Source: Bradyrhizobium sp. (GTDB lineage Bacteria > Pseudomonadota > Alphaproteobacteria > Rhizobiales > Xanthobacteraceae). From it: a stretch of 58,323 nucleotides of DNA. How positions within the stretch are numbered: position 1 is the stretch's first letter; each line of letters opens with the position of its first letter. The stretch spans positions 1 to 58,323 of the forward strand of contig NZ_SSNA01000128.1 in NCBI RefSeq assembly GCF_004799445.1, in the 5' to 3' direction. Made by a program: the position numbers and the translations under genes. Of the stretch, positions 25,742 through 35,024 are shown one piece after another. The notes under the pieces are model-generated. The model was given only the letters and a program-made list of their open reading frames with translations. It did no database searches and was not told where the DNA came from.

Positions 25742-27391
25742 CTACGCCGAAATCGCCTTTGCCGAATTGACCTGATTGCGCAGCATGAATTTCTGGATCT
25801 TGCCGGTTGAGGTCTTCGGAATCGGACCGAACACCACGGATTTCGGCGTCTTGAAGCCGGGCATCTGTGCGCGGCAAAAGGCGATGATCTCGGCTTCGGT
25901 GGCCTGTGCGTTCTCTTTCAGTTCGACGAAAGCGCAGGGGACTTCGCCCCATTTGCCGTCCGGTTTCGCGACCACGGCCGCGAACAGCACCGCGGGATGT
26001 TTGAAAAGCACGTCCTCGACCTCGACCGAGGAGATGTTTTCGCCGCCGGAAATGATGATGTCCTTCGAGCGATCCTTGATGATGACGTAGCCGTGTTCGT
26101 CGAGCACGCCGAGATCGCCGGTGTGAAACCAGCCGCCGGCAAAGGCCTCACTGGTGGCCTTTTCGTTCTTGAGATAGCCCTTCATCACGATGTTGCCGCG
26201 GAACATGACCTCGCCAATGGTCTCGCCGTCGCGCGGCACTTCCCGCATGGTCTCGGGATCGATCACGGTGACGGCTTCCTGCAGCGGGTAGGGCACGCCC
26301 TGGCGGCGCTTGAGCTGTGCGCGCTGATCGGCGGGCAGCTCGTCCCAGCCCGGCTGCTCCGCGCAGACCGAGGCGGGACCATAAACTTCGGTCAGGCCGT
26401 AGACATGCGTCAGCTTGATGCCGATGCTTTCGGCGCCCTCGAGCACGGCAACTGGAGGTGCTGCACCCGCGATCAAACCGACCACGGGGCGCGCGCCCGA
26501 TTTCTTCGGCGCGTCGGGCGCATTGATCAGGGTGTTGTAAACGATCGGCGCCCCGCACATGTGGGTGACACCGTGCTTTGCAATCAATTCAAAAATCCTG
26601 GTGGGATCGACCTTGCGCAGGCAGACATTGACGCCAGCCGCCGCCGCGATGGTCCAGGGGAAACACCAGCCGTTGCAATGGAACATCGGCAGCGTCCAGA
26701 GATAGACCGGATGCTGGCCGAGATTGGCGGCGAGGATGTTGCTGACCGCGTTGAGGTAGGCGCCGCGGTGATGGGTGACGACGCCCTTGGGGTTGCCGGT
26801 TGTCCCCGAAGTGTAGCTCAGCGCGATGGCGTCCCATTCATCCTGGGGCAGGCGGGTGGCGAAACCTTCGTCGCCCTGCGACAGCGCGTCCTCATATTCG
26901 ATCTCGCCGATCCGCTTTCCGCCCGCGAAGGCCTTATCGTCAACATCGATGACAAATGGCTTCTCGCCCTTCATCAGCGCCAGCGCCTCGGCGATCACGC
27001 TCACAAATTCCGGATCCACCAGGATGATCCTGGCGCCGCCATGATCGAGCTGGAACGCAATCGAGGAGGCGTCAAGCCGGATGTTGAGCGCGTTCAATAC
27101 CGCGCCGGCCATCGGAACCGCGAAATGGACCTCGTTCATCGCCGGGATATTCGGCAGCATCGCCGCGACCGTGTCGCCGGGACCGATGTTCCGGCGCGCG
27201 AGATATGACGCAAAGCGCCGGCAGCGCGCATAGGTCTGCGACCAGGTGAAGACGCGGCCCTCGTAGACGGCGCTGGTGTGATCAGGATAAATCGCCGCCG
27301 TGCGCGCCAAAAAGCTCAGCGGCGTCAAGGCCACGAAATTGGCGGGCGTTTTCTCCAAGCCGATACTGTACTGGCTTTGCTGTCCACCCAT
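25742..27391 (-). CDS. AMP-forming acyl-CoA synthetase
   Basis: 549 residues, a full ANL-superfamily ligase. The motifs are in order: LSYTSGTTGNPKGV (ATP loop), THVYGLTEVYGP, GGWFHTGDLGVLDEHGYV, KDRSKDIIISGGENI, and the C-terminal lysine in TSTGKIQK. The medium-chain/AlkK-like layout suits fatty or aromatic acids. GGAAGG stands before the ATG. It lies 24 bases downstream of the TRAP membrane gene and 42 bases upstream of the amidohydrolase, so it probably activates the acid brought in by the TRAP transporter. Confidence 0.92.
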   Translation of the reverse strand: MGGQQSQYSIGLEKTPANFVALTPLSFLARTAAIYPDHTSAVYEGRVFTWSQTYARCRRFASYLARRNIGPGDTVAAMLPNIPAMNEVHFAVPMAGAVLNALNIRLDASSIAFQLDHGGARIILVDPEFVSVIAEALALMKGEKPFVIDVDDKAFAGGKRIGEIEYEDALSQGDEGFATRLPQDEWDAIALSYTSGTTGNPKGVVTHHRGAYLNAVSNILAANLGQHPVYLWTLPMFHCNGWCFPWTIAAAAGVNVCLRKVDPTRIFELIAKHGVTHMCGAPIVYNTLINAPDAPKKSGARPVVGLIAGAAPPVAVLEGAESIGIKLTHVYGLTEVYGPASVCAEQPGWDELPADQRAQLKRRQGVPYPLQEAVTVIDPETMREVPRDGETIGEVMFRGNIVMKGYLKNEKATSEAFAGGWFHTGDLGVLDEHGYVIIKDRSKDIIISGGENISSVEVEDVLFKHPAVLFAAVVAKPDGKWGEVPCAFVELKENAQATEAEIIAFCRAQMPGFKTPKSVVFGPIPKTSTGKIQKFMLRNQVNSAKAISA

Positions 27392-27415
27392 CGGTCACCT
27401 TCCATTCCGCCTTAC

Positions 27416-29299
27416 CTAGAGGAATCCGATCGAGATCCACGGAAAAATCGCCACGATGATCAAGCCGGCCATCAGCGCCAGCAGATAGCCCCAGATCGGA
27501 CGAATACCCTCGGCGGGGTCGACGCGCCCGATGGCGCAGGCGGCATAATATCCCACTCCGAACGGCGGGGCGAACAGTCCAATGCCCATGGCGAGGATGA
27601 TAATCATCGCATAATGGACCTCGTGAACGCCAACCGCGCGGGCGATCGGAAACAACAGCGGGCCGAACAGCACGATCGCCGGAATACCTTCGAGCACGCT
27701 GCCCAGAATTGTGAACGCCACGATCGATACTGCGATAAACGTGGCGGAACCGCCGGGCAGGCCGGTCATCGCGGTGGCAAGCGCGCGCGAAAATCCGGAT
27801 TGGGTCAAACCCCAGGCCATGCCGGTGGCGGTGCCGATGATCAACAGGATCGCGCCCGACAGGCAGGCGGTCTCGATCAACATCGGCATCAATCGCCGCC
27901 AGTCGAAGCGGCGATAGATCAGCAGGCCGACGATAAAGCCATAAACGATCCCGATCGTGGAAACCTCGGTCGCGGTCGCGATGCCCTCGACGACCGCGGC
28001 GCGGATCACGAAGGGCAGCGCGAGCGCGGGAAGGGCGATGACGAAGGACCGGATGATCTCCGCGCCGCTGGCGCGCTTGACATGACTGAGGTCCTCGCCG
28101 CGATAGCGCCACCACACCAGCGCCGACAACGTGATGGCCAGCACGACGCCCGGCAGCAGGCCGCCGGTAAACAGTGCCGAAATCGAAACGCCGGTCACCG
28201 AGCCGATTGTGATCAGCACAAGGCTAGGCGGGATGGTTTCGGTCTGCGCGCCGGTGGCCGCGAGCAGGGCAACGAGATCGCCCGGCTTGGCGCCGCGCTG
28301 CTTCATTTCCGGAAACAGCACCGGCGCCACCGCCGCCATGTCGGCGGCTTTTGAGCCGGAGATGCCCGACACCAGATACATCGCGCCCACCAGCACGTAA
28401 TTCAGGCCGCCGCGCACATGGCCGAGCAGGCTGGCCAGAAACGCCACCATCGCGCGCGCCATGCCGGCCATCTCGATCAGCAGTCCGAGGAAGATGAACA
28501 GCGGCACCGCCAGCAGGATCAGATGGCTCATGCCCTCGTCCATGCGTCCGACCAGCACCATCAGCGGCGTGCGCGTAGTCAGCGCTAGGTAGCCAAAAAT
28601 CGCAAGTCCGAACGCGAAGGCGATCGGCACGCCGGCGAAGACGCAGAAGCCGACCACGCCAACGAAGAAAATGATCAGATTGAGGTTGCCGAGCGGACGC
28701 AGCCACGGCGTCGCCAGCCAGAAAACCGCGATCAGCAAGGCGACCGACAGCACCGCGCGCAGCACGAGCCTGATATCGCCGACCCGCACCAGCCGCAGCA
28801 ACGCAAACAGCGCCATCAGGCAGACGCCGACCGGCAGCGCCGCCGCCCGCCAGATATTGGGTATCTGTAGCGCCGGCGTGGTGATGAAGCTTTCCTCGTA
28901 AGCGTATTGATAGGCCGGCCCGACGATCAAGAGCAGAAAAGCCAGCGCGGCGCTGGTCGCCACGACGTCGAGATAGGCCCGCATGGCGGGCTTCGCATTG
29001 GCGACAACTGCCGTCATCCGCATGTGTTCGGAGCGGCGAAAAGCCACCGCGGCCCCGAGCATCGCCAGCCACAGGAACAGGATCGACGCCAGCTCATCCG
29101 ACCAGATCAAGGGCCGCTGCAGGCCGTACCGCGCAACGACGCCTGCGAACAGCGTGAACACCTCGGCGACAACGAGCAACGCGGCCGGAATCTCGACCAG
29201 CATTCCGAGCCAGCTTTCGAGTGTCACCGCCAGCGCACGGCGGCGAGGGGACACCACCCCGCCGGTCGCCGCCTGCGCTGTCTCGGCGTGAGCCATCAT
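27416..29299 (-). CDS. fused TRAP transporter membrane subunits (DctQ-DctM)
   Basis: 627 residues. Residues ~30-200 are the small DctQ-type subunit (four helices, with WSDELASILFLWLAMLGAAV as its signature). From about 210 the large DctM-type permease follows (SHLILLAVPLFIFLGLLIEM, GSKAADMAAVAPVLFPEM, ATGAQTETIPPSLVLI, FAPPFGVGYYAAC), giving 16 or so membrane segments in total. A single Q-M chain is a known TRAP variant. With the DctP protein upstream it forms a sodium-driven organic-acid importer. The M domain is complete. Confidence 0.92.
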   Translation of the reverse strand: MMAHAETAQAATGGVVSPRRRALAVTLESWLGMLVEIPAALLVVAEVFTLFAGVVARYGLQRPLIWSDELASILFLWLAMLGAAVAFRRSEHMRMTAVVANAKPAMRAYLDVVATSAALAFLLLIVGPAYQYAYEESFITTPALQIPNIWRAAALPVGVCLMALFALLRLVRVGDIRLVLRAVLSVALLIAVFWLATPWLRPLGNLNLIIFFVGVVGFCVFAGVPIAFAFGLAIFGYLALTTRTPLMVLVGRMDEGMSHLILLAVPLFIFLGLLIEMAGMARAMVAFLASLLGHVRGGLNYVLVGAMYLVSGISGSKAADMAAVAPVLFPEMKQRGAKPGDLVALLAATGAQTETIPPSLVLITIGSVTGVSISALFTGGLLPGVVLAITLSALVWWRYRGEDLSHVKRASGAEIIRSFVIALPALALPFVIRAAVVEGIATATEVSTIGIVYGFIVGLLIYRRFDWRRLMPMLIETACLSGAILLIIGTATGMAWGLTQSGFSRALATAMTGLPGGSATFIAVSIVAFTILGSVLEGIPAIVLFGPLLFPIARAVGVHEVHYAMIIILAMGIGLFAPPFGVGYYAACAIGRVDPAEGIRPIWGYLLALMAGLIIVAIFPWISIGFL

Positions 29300-29329
29300 C
29301 GTCCCTTGATCATCGTCTGGATCGGCCCG

Positions 29330-30349
29330 CTACGACAGTTTGCCGACGGACTTCTCCAGTATGGCCCACGCCTCGTCGCCGTATTTTCCCTTCCATTCGG
29401 AATAGAACCCGGCCGAGCGCAGTTTCTCGCGGAAAGGCGCTACATCCGGCTGATTGAAGATCAACCCCTTGCCCGCCAGGTCCTCGCGCACCGTAGCGTT
29501 GAGTTTCTCGGTATCGGTGCGGGCTTTCAGCGCCGCAGCATTGACATTCTTTTCCACGATCGTCCGCACGTCGGCGGGCAGCGCTTCCAAGGCCCGGCGG
29601 TTGGCCAGGAACCAGTAGCCGTCCCACATGTGGTTGGTCAGCGAGCAGTACTTCTGGACCTCGTACAGTTTGGCGGTGGAAATCAGCGCCAGCGGATTTT
29701 CCTGGCCTTCAACGATCTTGGTCTGCAACGCCGAATAGACTTCGTTGAAGTTGATCGAGGCGGGGGCCGCGTCAAACGCCTTGAACATCGAGGTCCACAA
29801 CGGCGACACCGGCACCCGGATCTTGAAGCCCTTATAGTCGCCGGGTCCGTTGATGGGCCTGGTCGAAGAGGTGGTCTGGCGAAAGCCGTTGTCCCAGATC
29901 TTCTCAAACGCCACGATGTTGGCCTTGGCAACCTCTCGGCGTACAAACGCCCCAAGATCGCCATCCATGGCCTTCCAGACTGTAGGATAATCCGGGAAGG
30001 CAAAACCCATCCCGTTGATCGAGGCGGCCGGCACCAGCGTCGCCAGGATCAGGCCGGACATTGTGAAGAATTCGACGCCCCCGGAACGGAGCTGGCTCAA
30101 CACGTCGGTGTCGGCGCCGAGCTGGTTGTTCGGGAAAATCTGCAGGTCGAAGCGGCCATTGGTCTCGGTCTTGATCGCCGCTGCCATTTCCTTGGAGCGA
30201 ATGTTCAGGGGGTGCGAATCCGGCAGGTTATTGGCAAATTTGTAGGTAAATTCGGCCTGCTCGGCCCGCGCGACAAACGGCGCGCCCACGCTGCCCATCA
30301 CAGCCGATGCCGCCGATGCCTTCAATAGCGTCCGCCGCGAAAAGCCCAT
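29330..30349 (-). CDS. TRAP transporter solute-binding protein (DctP)
   Basis: 339 residues. Twin-arginine type signal SRRTLLKASAASAV, cleaved near ARA|EQ. The DctP body has FANNLPDSHPLNIRSKEMAA, FDLQIFPNNQLGADTDVLSQ, the carboxylate-binding arginine region (DYKGFKIRVPVSPLW) and the NEVYSALQTKIVEGQENPLA signature. It captures the substrate in the periplasm and delivers it to the Q-M permease 30 bases downstream. It is the first gene of the minus-strand operon whose promoter must lie in 30,350-31,143. Confidence 0.93.
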   Translation of the reverse strand: MGFSRRTLLKASAASAVMGSVGAPFVARAEQAEFTYKFANNLPDSHPLNIRSKEMAAAIKTETNGRFDLQIFPNNQLGADTDVLSQLRSGGVEFFTMSGLILATLVPAASINGMGFAFPDYPTVWKAMDGDLGAFVRREVAKANIVAFEKIWDNGFRQTTSSTRPINGPGDYKGFKIRVPVSPLWTSMFKAFDAAPASINFNEVYSALQTKIVEGQENPLALISTAKLYEVQKYCSLTNHMWDGYWFLANRRALEALPADVRTIVEKNVNAAALKARTDTEKLNATVREDLAGKGLIFNQPDVAPFREKLRSAGFYSEWKGKYGDEAWAILEKSVGKLS

Positions 30350-31143
30350 CTGTTATCTCCCTGAATTATTCTTATGGATGGCATCATACGGGCCCGGCAC
30401 CGCCGGGTCATCAGCCGTTTCGGTCCGCTTGTTGCCCGCTTTCAACGGAAATACCAAGCCTTTGCAATCATCTCTCTTGGGGCAATTTCTCTGCCGGACC
30501 GCGCTCTCGGAACCCACGGCGACGATCCGCTGGAGCGCTCGTCCATGGGGACCTCGCGCCAGGCATCGTTGCCGCCGCCGTCGCGTTCGCTGCGCCGCGC
30601 GCCCATCGCCACCAGCTCGCGATCATCTTCGATTGGTCTGGGTCTGTGGCTCATCAAAGGGCGGCGGCAGAACGCGCTGGGGACGCGGCGGTGCTGATCA
30701 AGCGCCATGATGCGATCCACGAGGTCACGCAGTGGCGCTCCATTGGAAGCGCGAACATCCGGCTGTAGGAAGGCGGGCGGTTGATGTTGTCCGCCAAGCG
30801 CCTGAAAATATCGTGGAAGATCAAAATCCGGCTATAAGCATTTGAAATGACGTGGAATAAAATATTCCATAATATACCTTATGCGAATCCGACGTATTGG
30901 GTTCTGTCGCCGGACTTGATCTTCCGCGTTCCACCGAACGCCCTCTCGCCTCGACGCCCCGGGCCAAGACCGGGATTCGGCCATGCGCTTCGCGGGCTAC
31001 TGCATCACGCAAAGGAGCATTTCTCCAAGAGCGAAGCTAGGATATTGCCCAGTGAAATCCGAAACGATCCGGCATCGCAAATCCGGATTCGATCCAGTTC
31101 AAAAGGGGCGCCAGAACGCCTCGGTCTTGGGAAGGAAAGCTCG
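30350..31143. other. long intergenic region between TRAP operon and esterase
   Basis: About 790 bases without a gene I can support. Open frames on both strands (for example 30374-30697 plus, 30442-30720 minus) are Arg/Ser-rich shadows or decayed sequence. An AT-rich island at about 30,840-30,895 interrupts the GC-rich background and contains a perfect palindrome. The promoters of the TRAP operon (leftward) and the esterase (rightward) should lie here. Confidence 0.5.
30853..30869. promoter_or_regulatory. candidate operator palindrome
   Basis: TGGAATAAAATATTCCA: 7-base perfect arms around a 3-base centre, in an AT-rich patch of otherwise GC-rich DNA. The form TGGAA..TTCCA resembles operators of IclR-type and some GntR-type regulators. 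It lies about 500 bases before the TRAP operon and 275 before the esterase. No regulator gene is adjacent. Confidence 0.45.
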
Positions 31144-32175
31144 ATGCGCGCAATTTTGATTGTCGCCAGCCTTTGTTCGATCGCCGTTTCCGCCAGCGCG
31201 CAAACCCCTCGCCCCGATCCCGGCCCCCTCACCATCGCCCGGCAAGGCAGCTTCTTCATCGGCGGACGCGACGTTAAATCCGAGACGCTGTCGACCCTTC
31301 CTGCCTACGCCGCGTCCGGCACCATCACCGTCGACCAGATGTATGTGCGCTACCAGGTTCCCAGCGGTGCGCCGGGCGTCCCGATCATTTTGATCCACGG
31401 CTGCTGCCTGACCGGCAAGACCTGGGAAACGACGCCGGACGGTCGCATGGGCTGGGATGAATACTTTCTCCGCCGCGGCCATCCCACCTACGTTATCGAT
31501 CAGGCTTGGCGCGGCCGTTCCGCCGCCGACCCGTCCGCGATCAACGCGGTTCGCAGCGGCAAGGCCGCAGTGGACCAGCTGCCGACGGTGTTCTCGGCCG
31601 GCCGCGAGGGCGCCTGGGCCATCTTTCGGTTCGGCAAGGAATATCCGCAGCTGATGCCGGGCATGCGCTTTCCCGTCGCGGCCCAGGCGGAATTCTGGAA
31701 ACAGCTGGTCCCGGATAGCCTGAACAGCCTCCCTACCCCCAACCCGACCGTCCCTGCGCTTTCGGAACTGGCGCAGAAGATCGGCGGCACGGTGCTGATG
31801 AGCCATTCGCAGTCGGGCATCTACCCGTTTCAAACCGCGGTTCTGAGCCGGAAAGGCATCGCTGGTATTGTTTCCATCGAGCCCGGCGCATGTCCCGCTC
31901 CGACCGACGACATGCCCCCCTATGCGGGCCTGCCTATGCTGGTGTTATTCGGCGACTATGTGGACGAATTCCCGCGCTGGGCGCCGCGGTTGAAGAACTG
32001 CCGCGCCTTTGTTGCCGCCGCGAACGCGGCCGGCGGCAAGGCAGAGCTGCTGGTGCTGCCCGACATCGGGATCAAGGGCAACACGCACATGCTGATGCAG
32101 GACGACAACAATCTCGATATCGCCGATATCCTGCTGGACTGGATCGGCAAGCATGTAACCGCTTCGGCACAGTAG
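31144..32175 (+). CDS. exported alpha/beta hydrolase, esterase 713-like (vicinal Cys)
   Basis: 343 residues from ATG 31144 (GGAAGG upstream), with signal MRAILIVASLCSIAVSASA. It resembles the atypical Alcaligenes esterase 713, whose oxyanion hole is built on a disulfide between adjacent cysteines. The HGCCLTG motif is present (Cys87-Cys88), the nucleophile sits in SHSQSG (Ser222), the acid in SIEPG (Glu246) and the base in GNTHML (His315). Spacings Cys-Ser 135 and Ser-Glu 24 equal those I recall for that enzyme (Cys71/72, Ser206, Glu230). Probably a periplasmic esterase; the natural substrate is unknown. The frame is open to 30847, but the added residues lack any signal. Confidence 0.88.
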   Translation: MRAILIVASLCSIAVSASAQTPRPDPGPLTIARQGSFFIGGRDVKSETLSTLPAYAASGTITVDQMYVRYQVPSGAPGVPIILIHGCCLTGKTWETTPDGRMGWDEYFLRRGHPTYVIDQAWRGRSAADPSAINAVRSGKAAVDQLPTVFSAGREGAWAIFRFGKEYPQLMPGMRFPVAAQAEFWKQLVPDSLNSLPTPNPTVPALSELAQKIGGTVLMSHSQSGIYPFQTAVLSRKGIAGIVSIEPGACPAPTDDMPPYAGLPMLVLFGDYVDEFPRWAPRLKNCRAFVAAANAAGGKAELLVLPDIGIKGNTHMLMQDDNNLDIADILLDWIGKHVTASAQ

Positions 32176-32197
32176 ACCGCAAAACAAGCGACAAGAG

Positions 32198-32226
32198 CCC
32201 GGTCTGCATCGGATCAGAACCGGGAC
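32198..32226. terminator. possible bidirectional terminator
   Basis: Imperfect hairpin between convergent genes: cccggtctg (32198-32206) pairs with cagaaccggg (32215-32224) with one bulge, then ACTTTA. It lies 22 bases after the esterase stop and just after the stop of the nuclease gene on the other strand. The U-tract is weak. Confidence 0.4.
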
Positions 32227-32227
32227 T

Positions 32228-33265
32228 TTAGGGCCAGATCGCGTTCAGGATTTCGGCCAGCCTTGCTCCGCCTTTGGCCAGCTGCTTGCGCTTGATCGCA
32301 TCTTGCGCGCGCAGATAGGCGACGTGATCGTCAAACGCGACCGACCAGGTGTTGGCTGGCTCGGTCTGGATCAGCTTGAACGTCAAGCCTCTGAAAGCAT
32401 CGTGCGAAACGAGGATGCTGTCGGAAGCCCACGCGGCCGGCCAGTCTTCGATGCGGCCCTGGCTGGCCGAGACCTCGCGCGCATCCGACAACAATTCCCT
32501 GGTTGCGGCATCCCCGATATCGGTCGGAATGTCATCCCACTCGTGATGCAGGTTGACGTTTTGATCCTGGATCGCGTTACCCCCGGAGGTCGCCGTCGCT
32601 GGATCGACCGCGTGGGCGATATCCGAATCGACGCGCCTGCCGTTGGCATCGAGATAAACCGAACCGACATGCAGGGGCTGATGCAGGTCGCCCAGGAAAT
32701 GGGCGAGCATGAACAGCGCCTCCTTCTTGTCCTTGATCGAGAACGGGAACGGTGGCGCCATGGGCTTGTCGGTCAGCACGGCGATCGCTGCGCCGATAAC
32801 CGCGACCAGGTCATGGGGATTTTGGCCCTGGAAATTTCGATCGAAGCGGGTTCGCTGGACGGCGATGTCGTCGAAATGGAACGTGTTGTGGCAGCCGCGT
32901 TCGAAACCGTCCGGTGTATAGGAGCAGGTGTCCCAGTTTCGACGGACATAGTCGACGATCCGGGCCCTCTCCTCCTTCGCGCTAAAGGGGGTGCAGGGAA
33001 CTTCGAACTCCAGATGGTTGGGGTCCACTTCGTAGCGAAACGTGCCATCGTCATGGCGGACGACGCTCTTCACGCAATCGGCCCAGGGACCTGCGGTTCG
33101 CAAATCGAAGCCAAGGATCTGGCGAACCTGCTGTTTGGCGTTCGGTTTCAGTAACTGATCGGCGATCGAGCCGACCACCTTGTGGCCCTGGTAGCCCCAG
33201 GCCGACACGGTGGTTGGGTAAACGAGACAGAGTGCACAGGAGAGCGCGAGGACCGCTTTCGACAT
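32228..33265 (-). CDS. S1/P1-type nuclease
   Basis: 345 residues. Signal cleavage before Trp23 would leave the N-terminal Trp that is itself a zinc ligand in P1 nuclease (WGYQGH gives W1 and H6). Other ligands fit the family: HNTFHFDD, HFLGDLHQPLH (His, Asp+4, His+10), and LHHEWDD. All nine zinc-site positions of P1 seem to be available. These enzymes are secreted single-strand DNA/RNA nucleases and 3'-nucleotidases, useful for scavenging phosphate and nucleosides. It stands alone, convergent with the esterase gene. Confidence 0.93.
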   Translation of the reverse strand: MSKAVLALSCALCLVYPTTVSAWGYQGHKVVGSIADQLLKPNAKQQVRQILGFDLRTAGPWADCVKSVVRHDDGTFRYEVDPNHLEFEVPCTPFSAKEERARIVDYVRRNWDTCSYTPDGFERGCHNTFHFDDIAVQRTRFDRNFQGQNPHDLVAVIGAAIAVLTDKPMAPPFPFSIKDKKEALFMLAHFLGDLHQPLHVGSVYLDANGRRVDSDIAHAVDPATATSGGNAIQDQNVNLHHEWDDIPTDIGDAATRELLSDAREVSASQGRIEDWPAAWASDSILVSHDAFRGLTFKLIQTEPANTWSVAFDDHVAYLRAQDAIKRKQLAKGGARLAEILNAIWP

Positions 33266-33358
33266 CGCCTGTCCGATCGGTCATGAAAAACGCCGCTATG
33301 AAACTGCTCCTACAGGTTGCATTTGTCAACGAGGCAGCCTGTGCTTCCTTTGGAGGTC

Positions 33359-34165
33359 CTAGCGCCCCCTGAAGCGCGGCTTGCGCCGCTCCAGAAACGC
33401 CGCGACGCCTTCCTTGTGATCGTCGGTCAGGCTCGCCAGCGCGAACTGGTCGACATCCATATGGCTGGCGAGATCGTCGAGCGCGTAGGCCAGGCGGTTG
33501 ACGGTCAACTTGGTCATGGCGACTGACAACGGCGGCTGCGCGGCCACTTTGGCCGCAAGCGTCATCGCGGCGTCGAATGCCTTGCCGGGATCGGCGACCT
33601 CCTCCACCAACCCCCATTCAAGCGCCTCGGTGGCGCTGATGCGCTGGTCCGCCAGGATCACCGCCTGTTTGGTCCGGGCCGGTCCCATCAAATGCAGCAT
33701 CCTCGGGATGCTCTGCCAACTCATGTTCATGCCGAGCCCGATTTCAGGCACCCGCAGATGGGCATCGCGGCCGATGACACGGAAATCAAGCGCCACGGCG
33801 AGCGCTACGCCGCCGCCGATGCAAAATCCCTCGATGGCGCCGATGGTGATCTGCTCCATCTCCTGCCAGGCGCGGCTCAGCCGGGGTCCAAGTTTCAGAT
33901 GCCGGCGCAGCGAACCGATATCCATGGATTTGCGCAAGCGGCCCTCTGAATCCTTCAGGTCAAAGCCCGCGCTGAACGCCCTGGCGGCCCCGGTGAGCAC
34001 AACGACCGAGGTGTCGCCGTCATCCTCGAAACTGCGCGCCGCCTGGGTCAGTTGGCGCAGCGCTTCCGGCGACAGCGCATTGATGCCGTCGCCGCGGTCA
34101 AAACGCACCACCGCGACGCGGCCTTCCGGACCAAGGCCCTTCTCGATCGTCACAAAATCGGTCAC
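33359..34165 (-). CDS. enoyl-CoA hydratase/isomerase family protein (crotonase)
   Basis: 268 residues with the crotonase fold: AFSAGFDLKD (first oxyanion segment), IEGFCIGGGVALAVALDFRV (second), then VPEIGLGMNMSWQSIPRM and a C-terminal helical end. Rat enoyl-CoA hydratase uses two glutamates. The second is present in VPEIGLG, but the first (in GGGxEL) is Ala here (GGGVALAV). It may therefore be an isomerase or another crotonase rather than a standard hydratase. It is a single gene between the nuclease and the pxpA gene; the role is unclear. Confidence 0.88.
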   Translation of the reverse strand: MTDFVTIEKGLGPEGRVAVVRFDRGDGINALSPEALRQLTQAARSFEDDGDTSVVVLTGAARAFSAGFDLKDSEGRLRKSMDIGSLRRHLKLGPRLSRAWQEMEQITIGAIEGFCIGGGVALAVALDFRVIGRDAHLRVPEIGLGMNMSWQSIPRMLHLMGPARTKQAVILADQRISATEALEWGLVEEVADPGKAFDAAMTLAAKVAAQPPLSVAMTKLTVNRLAYALDDLASHMDVDQFALASLTDDHKEGVAAFLERRKPRFRGR

Positions 34166-34270
34166 CGATGTGCCTCCCTGCCCGCCATTTTCCGCAACGA
34201 TAGCGCAAAACAGCGGAAAAAGGGCGGAGAGCCTGCGGCCGCATGCATCGTGTTCGCATTCGATCGGCGA

Positions 34271-34993
34271 CTACGGACGGCGATCCATCACCGCATCGCG
34301 CACGGCGCGGGCGACTTCAACGGCATTGGGCGTATCCGAATGGACACAGATTGAATCAGCGCGTACCGGAACATCCCGGCCATGGATGCTCCTGGTCTTG
34401 CCTTCGGCGATGGCACGCAGGCAGCGCGACGCGGCCTCGGATGGATCCACGGCTTTATGCTCGCGCGTGATGATCAGACTGCCGTCATCATCATATTCGA
34501 GATCGGCGTAATATTCCGCGATGAACCTGTGGCCGCGAGCGCTGTACACGATCTCGTGCTGGGTACCGATCAAACCCATCAGCGGGGTTTTGAAGATATC
34601 GGCAGCATCACAGATGCCTTGGGCGACGGCTTCGCTCCGCGCCGCCATGCCGTAGAGCGCGCCATGGGGTTTGATGTGGTTGAGCACCATATCCTCGGCC
34701 TCAAGGAAGCCCTTGAGCGCGCCCACCTGATAGATGATGCAGTTGGCCAGTTCGTCGCGCGACATTTTCATTTCGCGGCGGCCGAAGCCCTGAAGGTCGG
34801 GGAGCGACGGATGCGCGCCGACCTTGACATGGTGCTGTCTGGCCAGGCGCACCGTGTTGCGCATGTGGTTGAAGTCGGAGGCGTGGAAACCGCACGCGAC
34901 ATTGGCGACCGAAACGAGCGGCATCAGCGCTTCATCGTCACCCATCCGGTAGAGGCCGAACGCCTCGCCCATATCGCAATTGATCGTCGTCAC
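34271..34993 (-). CDS. pxpA: 5-oxoprolinase subunit A (LamB/YcsF family)
   Basis: 240 residues from a GTG at 34993, the family start (VTTINCDMGEAFG), with GGGAG eight bases upstream. Family marks: NVACGFHASD, VGAHPSLPDLQGFGRR, VLNHIKPHGALYG, and SICVHSDTPNAVEVA near the end. PxpA with PxpBC hydrolyses 5-oxoproline to glutamate using ATP. pxpB and pxpC are not in this window. It ends a cluster with doxX, an AAHS permease and a gamma-resorcylate decarboxylase, so a cluster-specific role is possible. Confidence 0.88.
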   Translation of the reverse strand: MTTINCDMGEAFGLYRMGDDEALMPLVSVANVACGFHASDFNHMRNTVRLARQHHVKVGAHPSLPDLQGFGRREMKMSRDELANCIIYQVGALKGFLEAEDMVLNHIKPHGALYGMAARSEAVAQGICDAADIFKTPLMGLIGTQHEIVYSARGHRFIAEYYADLEYDDDGSLIITREHKAVDPSEAASRCLRAIAEGKTRSIHGRDVPVRADSICVHSDTPNAVEVARAVRDAVMDRRP

Positions 34994-35024
34994 GGTGCTG
35001 CTCCCGGCGCGGCTTTCCCGACGC

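Noticed and set aside
25997..30328. Three long plus-strand open frames (25997-27208, 27278-28354, 28907-30328)
   Set aside because: All lie opposite the acyl-CoA ligase and TRAP genes, whose motifs are complete; the composition is that of GC-rich shadows.
30374..30768. Overlapping small open frames on both strands in the gap before the esterase
   Set aside because: No ribosome site, low-complexity Arg/Ser composition, and frames on both strands at once suggest decayed or non-coding DNA.
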